From Lysobacter antibioticus (GTDB taxonomy: Bacteria; Pseudomonadota; Gammaproteobacteria; Xanthomonadales; Xanthomonadaceae): a DNA stretch of 64,000 nucleotides. Below, in pieces: positions 1-6,746 of this stretch. A program made the translations under genes and the position numbers. Position 1 is the stretch's first letter; the number at the start of each line of letters is the position of its first letter. The notes under the pieces are model-generated. The model saw only the letters and a list, made by a program, of their open reading frames with translations, did no database searches and had not been told where the DNA came from. The stretch lies in assembly GCF_000731095.1 (NCBI RefSeq), contig NZ_JMTZ01000002.1, positions 1 to 64,000 on the forward strand. The letters are read 5' to 3'.

Positions 1-4
1 GGGA

Positions 5-39
5 TTTTTCATACGGGACATCCCTGTCCCGATGAAAAA
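5..39. repeat. Near-perfect inverted repeat at window edge
   Basis: TTTTTCAT (5-12) and CGGGACA (14-20) pair with TGTCCCG (25-31) and ATGAAAAA (32-39). This gives a 15-bp stem broken only by a bulged A at 13, around a TCCC loop. The structure is symmetrical and has no T-run outside the stem, so it is not a textbook intrinsic terminator. It lies downstream of the DUF4189 gene and could stop transcripts or be a dispersed palindrome. The rest of 40-290 shows no gene. Confidence 0.6.
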
Positions 40-290
40 CGGCCCGCATCCATGCGTGCCGCCCTCCGGGTCTTCCATTGCCTTCGCTAGTGCGAATCGG
101 CGCACAGCAACAGCAAAGGCAAAGGCAAAGGCAACGCTGCTCCAGGGTAGGAGCGGCTCTTCTTGGGAATTTCGTACGGTCACAAGCCGCGACCGCGCCA
201 TGGCGGTCTTGCGGTGCATCCCCCGCGCGAGAAGCAAGTATCGAAACGATGCAATCGCATCGCCCACCTCGGCGATACGACACTACATCG

Positions 291-812
291 CTAACGTTCC
301 CGCACCGGAAAACTGCACTCCGCGTAGTACAACTGACAACGCCGATCCTTGCGCGCCTCGCAAGCGCCCAAGCCGATTTCCGCGGCGCGTTCGGCGCTGC
401 TTGCGGTCGTCGTGTCCGATTGGCGATCGCCGGCGACCACCACCACGCAGCTGTCGCGATAGCTCATCTCGACCTTGCAGGCCTGGCCGCCGCGCGCGCG
501 GCAATCCTCCAGGGCGATGCGTTTGGCCTCGCGCTTGCTGCGCGTGTCGCTGGCCGCACCCATGATGCCGGCGGCCGCATCGAAGGCGAGCGCGCCCCAT
601 TGGCTGGCCCAACGCGGTCCCGCCGCCCCGCGCGGGGCGGGGCTATTGGGCATCGGCGCGCAGGCGTTCGGCGAGGCCGCGGTGTAGGGAACCATGCCAG
701 GCGGGCATCCGCCTTCCGCCCAGGCGGCCCCCGCCGATACGGCAGACAACGCCAACGCGGCGATGCAGATCGCGCGTTTGCAGTGCCGGGATGGACGCTC
801 GCGCATCGCCAT
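291..812 (-). CDS. DUF4189-domain secreted protein
   Basis: 173 aa. An N-terminal signal peptide (residues 1-32, cleavage near AWA-EG) precedes a proline/alanine linker and a DUF4189-like domain (about 68-173). Conserved cysteines and the patterns WGALAFD, A-K-x-I-A-L-x-D-C and C-x-V-x-x-S-Y-R-D-S-C are visible. The start is fixed by a 1-base overlap with the VirB6-like gene (TGATG), so the two are co-transcribed. DUF4189 has no established biochemical function. Export and coupling to a T4SS channel gene suggest a periplasmic accessory or protective role (inference). Confidence 0.75.
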   Translation of the reverse strand: MAMRERPSRHCKRAICIAALALSAVSAGAAWAEGGCPPGMVPYTAASPNACAPMPNSPAPRGAAGPRWASQWGALAFDAAAGIMGAASDTRSKREAKRIALEDCRARGGQACKVEMSYRDSCVVVVAGDRQSDTTTASSAERAAEIGLGACEARKDRRCQLYYAECSFPVRER

Positions 813-1939
813 CAGCTCCGGCGTACCGAATCTTCGCCGCGCGACTCGCGCCCCGACGGCGGCCGGCCGAGTTCGTGCGCCGCCCCGGTCATCAAGGCCG
901 GCGTGGCGGCGCGCTGCTCGCTGCCCGACCGCGGCGATAAATGCGACCCGGCCGAGGCTTGGCCCGACTGCGCGGATGCGGCGCCGGCACCGCCGCCGAA
1001 CGCCGAGTAATGCACGAAGTTGCCCATGGTGCCGTTGAAGAACACCGCCGCCACCGGTGGTGCGACGACGATGAAGGTGGTCAGGATCAGGCCGATGCCG
1101 CCCTGCTGCATCGCCAGGCTGGTCATGCCCTCGGCGTCGAGACCGACGATGCCGTTGAACGCCTTCGACACCCAGAACGCGACCGCCACTTTCGCCAGCA
1201 GTTTCATCGCCATCGCCGTGACCACGCTCAGCGTCGCCATCGAGAACAACGTACCCAGACCATAGAGCAACCACTTGCGGAACAGTTCCTTGGTCTGCTC
1301 GAAGAGCAGGCACAGGATGAACAAGGGGCCGAGACCGATGAACACGGCGATGCCGAATTTGTACAACAGCAACATCGCGCCGGCCGTCATCGCCGGACTG
1401 GCCGAACCGAAGCCGGCGAACAGCAAGGCCCGCGCCTTCTCCTCACGCATCGCATCGTCGCCGTCGACGACCTGCACCGCATCGATCGCCGCCAGGGCGA
1501 CCTGGGTATAGGCCAGGTTCTCGTCGATGCTGTCGGCGGCGGTCCGCCCCTCGATGCCGGTGAACACCTGATGGATCTCGCGATCCAGGCTGTCGGTGAA
1601 CAAGCCGTGCAGGCTGCCGCCGAACATCGACATGCCGGTGGCGGCCGACACGATGACGGCGATCCGCATCGCATTGGCGACCAAGGCCATCATCGGCTCG
1701 CGCGATTGCCCGGTGACGATGCGGTAACCCGCCAGCAGCACCCACAAGGTCACCAGCGTCAGGACGACGCTGCTGGCCCAGGCCATCATTCGCCCCATCA
1801 GCTGCAGGCCGAAGGCATCGATCTCGTGGCTGAAGTAGCCGTCGATCAGCTTGTAGAAGGCGAAGTCGCCCAGCCCCGACTGGATGCCGGCGAGATACGC
1901 CTCATGCAGCCCATTCGACACCCGATCCATCCCTGCCAT
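812..1939 (-). CDS. VirB6/TrbL-family type IV secretion membrane protein
   Basis: 375 aa polytopic inner-membrane protein. Hydrophobic segments lie near residues 50-75, 85-105, 185-215, 225-250 and 280-305, followed by a polar, low-complexity tail from about 318. This layout is typical of VirB6/TrbL, the inner-membrane channel component of type IV secretion systems. No other virB gene lies in the window. Upstream is a divergent region and downstream only the DUF4189 gene, so this may be an orphan copy unless the locus continues beyond base 1. A putative T4SS effector pair lies 1.5 kb away. Function is inferred from topology and family resemblance. Confidence 0.75.
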   Translation of the reverse strand: MAGMDRVSNGLHEAYLAGIQSGLGDFAFYKLIDGYFSHEIDAFGLQLMGRMMAWASSVVLTLVTLWVLLAGYRIVTGQSREPMMALVANAMRIAVIVSAATGMSMFGGSLHGLFTDSLDREIHQVFTGIEGRTAADSIDENLAYTQVALAAIDAVQVVDGDDAMREEKARALLFAGFGSASPAMTAGAMLLLYKFGIAVFIGLGPLFILCLLFEQTKELFRKWLLYGLGTLFSMATLSVVTAMAMKLLAKVAVAFWVSKAFNGIVGLDAEGMTSLAMQQGGIGLILTTFIVVAPPVAAVFFNGTMGNFVHYSAFGGGAGAASAQSGQASAGSHLSPRSGSEQRAATPALMTGAAHELGRPPSGRESRGEDSVRRS

Positions 1940-2181
1940 TGCGTTCCCCTTCGTTGCGGCCGGGCTTGCCGACGGGACGGCCCGCTGACCGGTGCCTGAT
2001 TACCGCGCTGCCTTGGGTCTGCGCATGCTGCGTAGCCATCCGGAAGGCGCTACTCCGGCCTGGAAAAACCTTACGAATCGCAGCCACGCACACGGACCCG
2101 CGATGGCCCCACTGCCCGATGGCGCGGCCATTGCGTCGTGCGGCAATGTGATGCGTGCGCCTCGAAGGCTGTTGTTTACGG

Positions 2182-2375
2182 CGACGCTTCGGATCGCGTG
2201 GTTCGGGCCGTGCTTCCCAGGTCGTGCTGTACGTACCGTGCTTTCCGGTTCGTGCTTTACGAGCCGTGCTTTACGAATCGTGCTTCCGGATGGTGCTTTA
2301 CGAATCGAGCGGCCCGGGTCGCGCCATGCAAGTCGCGTTGCCCGGGTCGCGCCGCCCGAATCGCAGGACGGCAGG
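2182..2375. repeat. Degenerate 14-bp tandem repeat array
   Basis: About 13 consecutive units keep a 14-base period. Examples are CGTGCTTCCCAGGT (2209), CGTGCTGTACGTAC (2223), CGTGCTTTCCGGTT (2237), CGTGCTTTACGAGC (2251), CGTGCTTTACGAAT (2265), CGTGCTTCCGGATG (2279), a 13-base unit at 2293, then more diverged CGxGC... units to 2375. The central copies are most alike. Fourteen is not a multiple of three and no long frame is conserved, so the repeat acts at DNA or RNA level, if at all. Confidence 0.8.
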
Positions 2376-2588
2376 CCCGCGCTCCAGAGTGGATATCCGC
2401 CGCGACGGGACCGCGGTGCGAGCGTTTCGTCGCCGTTCGCAAGCCTCCGTCTGCGAATGAGGTCGCGGGCTGCGTCGTCGTTGTAGATGCATCGCAACGA
2501 CATCGAATCCGTGAGTGAGGCTAGCACCGGAATTCCGGAATGCGTTGTAGGAAAACTCTGATTCGTTGTGCGCGTTTGGCCACGCCTT

Positions 2589-2620
2589 GTAGACAAATGT
2601 CTACGTTCTTGTGGACACAA
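2589..2620. promoter_or_regulatory. Two adjacent operator-like dyads
   Basis: GTAGACAAATGTCTAC (2589-2604) has 7-bp arms with two central bases. Immediately after it comes TTGTG-GA-CACAA (2609-2620). Both sit about 90-120 bp before the response-regulator start codon, in the AT-rich part of the gap. They are probable transcription-factor sites; the cognate regulator is unknown. Confidence 0.5.
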
Positions 2621-2711
2621 AGCAAATTCGAGAAGCGATGCTTGCCAACTCTGGGGTTTTATTGAGATTAGATGTCATCCAGATGGATCTGACTTGGCAA
2701 GAGAGTTCGTA

Positions 2712-3323
2712 ATGATCCGCGTCTTCATGATCGACGATCACCCCCTCATGCGCACCGGAATGCGCTGGGTACTGGAAGAAGCGGGCGACATCGAAGTGGT
2801 CGGCGAAGCCGCCAACGGTCGCGATGCGCTGGCCTTGATCCCGACGTTCGCCATCGACCTGGTGGTGTGCGATTTCGACCTGCCCGATACCGACGGCCTC
2901 GACCTGACCCGCCGCCTGCTGCGCCAGGACCCCGAGCGCAAGGTACTGATCGTCTCGATGCTCGAACGCAGCCCGATTCCGCGGCGCTTGCTCGCCGCGG
3001 GCGCGCTGGGCTACGTCAGCAAGACCAGCGATCCGCTGGTGGTCTTGCGTGCCGTGCGCGAAGTGGCCAGCGGCCGGCGCTTCCTCGACAACGCCCTGGC
3101 CTGCCAGGTGTTGTTCGACTCTTCGCCGTTCGACCAACTCAGCCCGCGCGAGCTCGAGGTCGCGATGCTGATGGTCAAGGGCGAAAGCATCCGTCGCATC
3201 GCCGATTCGTTGCGCGTCACCGAGTCGACCGTGCGCACGATCCGCTCGCGCGTGTTCGACAAGCTCGACGTCAGGGGCGATGCGTCCCTGGTCTATCTCG
3301 CGGTCGAGCATGGCCTGGCCTGA
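2712..3323 (+). CDS. NarL/FixJ-type response regulator, UvrY/GacA-like
   Basis: 203 aa. An N-terminal receiver (IDDHPLMRTGMR; phospho-acceptor Asp in VVCDFDLPDTDG; Lys in YVSKTSDP) is joined to a LuxR-type helix-turn-helix (about 138-203; LSPRELEVAMLM, then ESTVRTIRSRVFDKL). Overall arrangement and the end (LAVEHGL) resemble UvrY/GacA. No histidine kinase is adjacent, so the partner kinase is encoded elsewhere. The ATG at 2712 starts the receiver fold exactly; longer in-frame extensions would add unrelated residues. Its position beside T4SS effector genes may mean local control (inference). It could also be another NarL-family member. Confidence 0.85.
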   Translation: MIRVFMIDDHPLMRTGMRWVLEEAGDIEVVGEAANGRDALALIPTFAIDLVVCDFDLPDTDGLDLTRRLLRQDPERKVLIVSMLERSPIPRRLLAAGALGYVSKTSDPLVVLRAVREVASGRRFLDNALACQVLFDSSPFDQLSPRELEVAMLMVKGESIRRIADSLRVTESTVRTIRSRVFDKLDVRGDASLVYLAVEHGLA

Positions 3324-3429
3324 CCGCGCGACACCGCGCACGGCGCCATCGACCGCTGCGACGACAGCGGCGCTGCCGAGTCGTTGCCGCAGCGCCGTTC
3401 GTCCGCCTCCGCCTCCGCCACCAGCTTGC

Positions 3430-4050
3430 ATGCGCACTACCCCCGCCACGCCCGGCCTGGTCCTCGTCTTCGCCCTGGCCCTCGGCGCTTGCTCCAATGT
3501 CTCCGAGCCGACCATGCCGCACTACCGACGCAATCCGCACCCGCAGCAACGTTACGAGATCACCCTGCGCCTCGACGATGCGCCCGGGCCGGTTTTGACG
3601 CTGCAGGGCGCGGCCCAGTACGAGGTAACGGACCTGTCCTGCGTGCCCGAGCTGGCGGGCACCGGGGTACGGCCGATGCCCCGACACAGCTTGCCGGCAA
3701 CCTATATCCGCACGGCGGCCAACCGCTATGTCATCGCCGTGCACGCCGATGCGATGCGCGACGAGGATTACCACGGCCTCGGCGTCTGCCGTTGGAAGCT
3801 CGCCGCGCTGCACGTCAGCCTGCACCTCGCCGACCGCGAGCATCGCGACATCGCCATCGACCCGACGCTGCCGGGCGAGGCGCTGCTGTCCGGGCGCGGC
3901 AGCACCCTGCATTTCTGGCGCGACGGGCGTCCGCGGGTCAATCCGCAGGATGCGGTCGCCCTGGATTACCAAGGTCCGCGCACTTACCGCGAGGAGATCC
4001 GCGCGGACGTCTTCTCCGTCACCTTCATTCCGAGGGCGAGCACGCCATGA
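3430..4050 (+). CDS. Lipoprotein, probable immunity protein for the adjacent T4SS lipase effector
   Basis: 206 aa. The signal peptide ends in lipobox LGAC with Cys21, so the protein should be lipidated. The rest is a soluble, unassigned domain with scattered cysteines. Its stop overlaps the next start (ATGA), giving strict translational coupling to the lipase effector. In Xanthomonas-type bacterial-killing T4SSs, effectors (X-Tfe) are encoded with periplasmic, often lipoprotein, immunity proteins (X-Tfi). The order, overlap and lipobox fit that. No known immunity family was recognised, so the role rests on context. Confidence 0.7.
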   Translation: MRTTPATPGLVLVFALALGACSNVSEPTMPHYRRNPHPQQRYEITLRLDDAPGPVLTLQGAAQYEVTDLSCVPELAGTGVRPMPRHSLPATYIRTAANRYVIAVHADAMRDEDYHGLGVCRWKLAALHVSLHLADREHRDIAIDPTLPGEALLSGRGSTLHFWRDGRPRVNPQDAVALDYQGPRTYREEIRADVFSVTFIPRASTP

Positions 4051-5414
4051 GCACGAACAGCCAGCAGTACGCGAACCTCGCCAGCGACGCCTACAGCCCC
4101 TACCAACCGGGTCGCCGCGCCAGGGGCCTGGAAGAGAAAGTGCGCATCGACGAGGTGACCTACAAAGTCGTCGAGCACGTCGACCGCCCGTCCGGTTACC
4201 AGGGCACGATCTACCAACGCCTCGACACCGGCGCCATCGTGGTCGCGCACCGCGGCACCGAATTCGGCCGCGAGTTCGTCAAGGACGGTCTGCTCGCCGA
4301 CGGCGGCATGATCGCCGCACGCGTCAACCGCCAGGCCGACGACGCCATCGGCCTGACCCGCCGCGCCGTGGAATATGCGCAGGGCTTGAAGCACGAACTC
4401 GGCCGCGACGTGCCGGTGTCGGTCACCGGTCATTCGCTCGGCGGTTGCCTGGCGCAGATCAGCGCCTACCGTTTCGGTCTGGGCGGCGAGACCTTCAACC
4501 CCTATGGCGCCGCAAGCCTGCGCGATCGCATCCCCGAGGGCGGCATCCAGGTGCTCAATCACGTCATGGCCGGCGACATGGTCAGCGCCGCCGGCCGGCA
4601 TTTCGGCCGGGTCCGCATGTACGCGGTCGAACAAGAGGTCGATACGCTGACCCGGGTCGGCCGCTATGCCGACAACGGCGACCGCCTCGACATCCGCTAC
4701 GCCCTGCCTGCGGCAGCGGCCGGTTGGGAGTCACACCGCATGCACCACTTTCTCCCGGTCGACGGTGCGGGGCGGCGCGACCGCTCGGTGCTCGACGACC
4801 CGCAGGCGCAACGACTGGCGCAGCAACATCGGCCGATGTTCGACAAGTACCGCAGCGACATGCTGTTGACCCGCGAAGGCGCATCGATCGCGGCGGCGCT
4901 CGCGCAAGGCGCGCGCGGCGTGGCCGGAGAACTGCTGCGCCACCTGCCCGATCGGCCGCAGAATCCGTTCGACGAAACTGCGCGGCGCCTGCCGCCGATG
5001 CCGGCCGCGGCCTCCAGCGACCCACGCTTGGCCGAGCATCCGGACCACCGCTTGTACGGGCAGGTCCGCGCAGGCGTCGCCGCGATCCATCAAGGCCAGG
5101 GCCTGGGGTACGGCGAAGACGGCGAACGCACCGCCGCAAGCCTGCTGGTGCTGGCCAAGCGCAGCGGCTTGAGCCGCGTCGATCAGGTCGTCGCCGGCCA
5201 CGCTCCGGGCCAGCCCGAGCAGTTGTTTGTGGTCCAGGGCGATCCGCGCGACCCAGCCCATATCCGCGCGCAGATGGCGGCCGCCGACGCGGCGAAGACG
5301 CCGGTCGCCGAATCGTTGCGCGCACTCGCTGCCCTGAACACCCAGGCGCCCGCGCCAGTCCTGGCGCCTGACGCCCAGGACCGGACCCGCCCAGCGCCGA
5401 TGCGCCCCCACTGA
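4047..5414 (+). CDS. Putative T4SS antibacterial lipase effector (X-Tfe) with C-terminal XVIPCD-like domain
   Basis: 455 aa. Residues 1-240 form a class-3-lipase-like alpha/beta hydrolase: VVAHRGTEF (65-73) and the nucleophile elbow GHSLGG (128-133, Ser130); Asp177 and His233/234 are plausible triad partners. A linker (about 245-325) leads to a C-terminal module at 325-430 beginning AEHPDHRLYGQVR, with ER-T-A-SLL-LAK at 360-371 and GLSRVDQVV at 374-382, then a Gln-rich/Pro-rich tail. This resembles the XVIPCD that docks effectors on VirD4. There is no signal peptide, as expected for a T4SS substrate. Likely a phospholipase delivered into rivals; the preceding lipoprotein is the presumed antidote. 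Confidence 0.75.
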   Translation: MSTNSQQYANLASDAYSPYQPGRRARGLEEKVRIDEVTYKVVEHVDRPSGYQGTIYQRLDTGAIVVAHRGTEFGREFVKDGLLADGGMIAARVNRQADDAIGLTRRAVEYAQGLKHELGRDVPVSVTGHSLGGCLAQISAYRFGLGGETFNPYGAASLRDRIPEGGIQVLNHVMAGDMVSAAGRHFGRVRMYAVEQEVDTLTRVGRYADNGDRLDIRYALPAAAAGWESHRMHHFLPVDGAGRRDRSVLDDPQAQRLAQQHRPMFDKYRSDMLLTREGASIAAALAQGARGVAGELLRHLPDRPQNPFDETARRLPPMPAAASSDPRLAEHPDHRLYGQVRAGVAAIHQGQGLGYGEDGERTAASLLVLAKRSGLSRVDQVVAGHAPGQPEQLFVVQGDPRDPAHIRAQMAAADAAKTPVAESLRALAALNTQAPAPVLAPDAQDRTRPAPMRPH

Positions 5415-5502
5415 GCCTGCCGCAGGGGGCGATCCGGCTCATCCGCCGCACCGCGCCAACACCGGCGCAACCGGCAAGGCCGCAGGCCAGGATGGGCACA
5501 GG

Positions 5503-5532
5503 GCTGACCGATGGGCCGCATCTGCCTACAAT
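5503..5532 (+). promoter_or_regulatory. Candidate promoter of the ParB-like gene
   Basis: A TACAAT -10 hexamer lies at 5527-5532 with a weak GCTGAC -35 near 5503-5508 (spacer 18). This leaves a leader of about 20 bases before the ATG at 5560. The -10 is strong for this GC-rich genome; the -35 is poor. Prediction by eye only. Confidence 0.35.
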
Positions 5533-5559
5533 GCCGCGCCCGAAGTTGCAGTGCCCGTC

Positions 5560-6423
5560 ATGGAAATTCTCGTCAACCAAGAGCTCAAAGCCTATATCGA
5601 CCCGCTGACGGAGGAAGAGCACGAAGCGCTGGAGCGCAGCATCCTCGCCGAGGGTTGCCGCGACGCGCTGGTGCTGTGGGGCGACGTCCTGGTCGACGGC
5701 CACAACCGCTACGGCATCTGCCGCAAGCACGGCCTGCCGTTCCAGACCGTGCAGAACCCGCGCTTCCAGTCGATCGACGACGTCTACCTGTGGATGATCG
5801 ACCAGCACCTCGGCCGGCGCAGCGTCTCCGATTTCCAGCGCGGCGTGCTGGCTCTGCGCAAGCGCGAGATCCTGGCCGAGCGCGCCGCCGCCGGCGCACC
5901 GGCGGCGGCAACGGCCGACGCTGGCAGCGACGACGCCCCCTGGGACACCTCGGCGGCCGAACCGGGCGCCGACACGCCGCAGCCCGCCGCGGCAGCCGCG
6001 GCGAAGCCGGCACCGGGCGCGCGCAAGCAACGCGGCGAGATCGCCCGCGAAGCGCGCCTGAGCACCGCCCAGGTCGGCCTGATCGAAACCATCCACAAGC
6101 AGGCGGCGCCGGAAGTGGTGGCGGCGGTGAAATCGGGCACGTTGTCGCTCAATGCCGCCGCCGCGGTCGCGACCTTGCCGGAAGACGAACAGCGCGCCGC
6201 GGCCCTGGCCGGCAAAAGCGAACTCAAGGAAGCGGCCAAGCGCGTGCGCGAATCGCGGCGCAAACCGCGCGAGCCGCGCGAAGGCGATGAGGGCGAAACC
6301 TCGGCGCTGGACGCCGCGCTCGCCGACCAGGTGCTGGCATTGCGCCAGCGCGTGGCCGAGCTGACCGCCGAGAACGACGCCTTGCGCGAACAACTCGCGC
6401 TGTTGCAGGCCGAAACCGCCTGA
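5560..6423 (+). CDS. ParB/Srx-fold plasmid-partition-like protein
   Basis: 287 aa. The N-terminal ParB-like domain (about 1-95) carries LTEEEHEALERSI and VDGHNRYGIC, the latter matching the GxHRxxA-type box of ParB proteins. An alanine/proline-rich linker (about 105-150) is followed by a helix-turn-helix-like segment (EIAREARLSTAQVGLIETI) and a basic stretch. A predicted coiled coil ends the protein (about 255-285). No parA or parS-like site is adjacent, so this is unlikely to be the chromosomal segregation ParB; such orphan ParB-like DNA-binding proteins are common in xanthomonads. A GTG at 5551 is a possible earlier start. Confidence 0.75.
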   Translation: MEILVNQELKAYIDPLTEEEHEALERSILAEGCRDALVLWGDVLVDGHNRYGICRKHGLPFQTVQNPRFQSIDDVYLWMIDQHLGRRSVSDFQRGVLALRKREILAERAAAGAPAAATADAGSDDAPWDTSAAEPGADTPQPAAAAAAKPAPGARKQRGEIAREARLSTAQVGLIETIHKQAAPEVVAAVKSGTLSLNAAAAVATLPEDEQRAAALAGKSELKEAAKRVRESRRKPREPREGDEGETSALDAALADQVLALRQRVAELTAENDALREQLALLQAETA

Positions 6424-6470
6424 TCGAAGGCCGCGCGCTGCGATGCGGTGCGGGCCATCAGCACATGCAG

Positions 6471-6538
6471 AGCAAATCCACCCTGCCCCTTTTGATAAAG
6501 GGGGCGAGCGGCCGCGCAGCGGACGTGGGGGATTTGCT
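6471..6538. repeat. Short palindromic intergenic element
   Basis: Terminal inverted repeats AGCAAATCC (6471-6479) and GGATTTGCT (6530-6538) flank an internal hairpin (GCCCCTTT / AAAGGGGGC, 6485-6505). It lies in the 323-bp gap between convergent genes (6424-6746), which otherwise shows nothing coding. A related, degenerate palindrome occurs near 25.5 kb, suggesting a dispersed repeat family. It may also serve as a transcription stop. Confidence 0.6.
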
Positions 6539-6746
6539 TTGGCTCGCCTTGCTTCGCTCCGCGTTTCCAAGCGAACGACAGCCGCGCACTCGGCGACGCT
6601 AGAAGCCTGTTCCTCCAACGCCGTGTCCGCCGCGAACGCCCGCAGCCCGCCACGAACAGGCTCGCCCACAGGGCGACTTGCCTGGAGTTTTGCCGACTGA
6701 CGTCGGCCCGTCACCGTCGCGACGGGCCGAGACCATCGGGCCGCCG

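Larger units (their letters stand above)
1940..2711. other. Divergent intergenic region with repeats and dyads
   Basis: A 770-bp gap separates the VirB6-like gene (minus) from the response regulator (plus). No convincing coding frame was found. It holds the 14-bp repeat array (2182-2375), two operator-like dyads (2589-2620) and a more AT-rich stretch (2540-2710) that probably contains the response-regulator promoter. The AT-richness contrasts with surrounding coding DNA. Confidence 0.6.

Noticed and set aside
2000-2620. 206-codon minus-strand frame across the 14-bp array
   Set aside because: No homology-like motifs; the array period is not a multiple of three, so the frame is accidental.
5560-6423. 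Chromosomal ParB
   Set aside because: No parA neighbour or parS site was seen and the C-terminal domains differ; treated as an orphan ParB-like protein.
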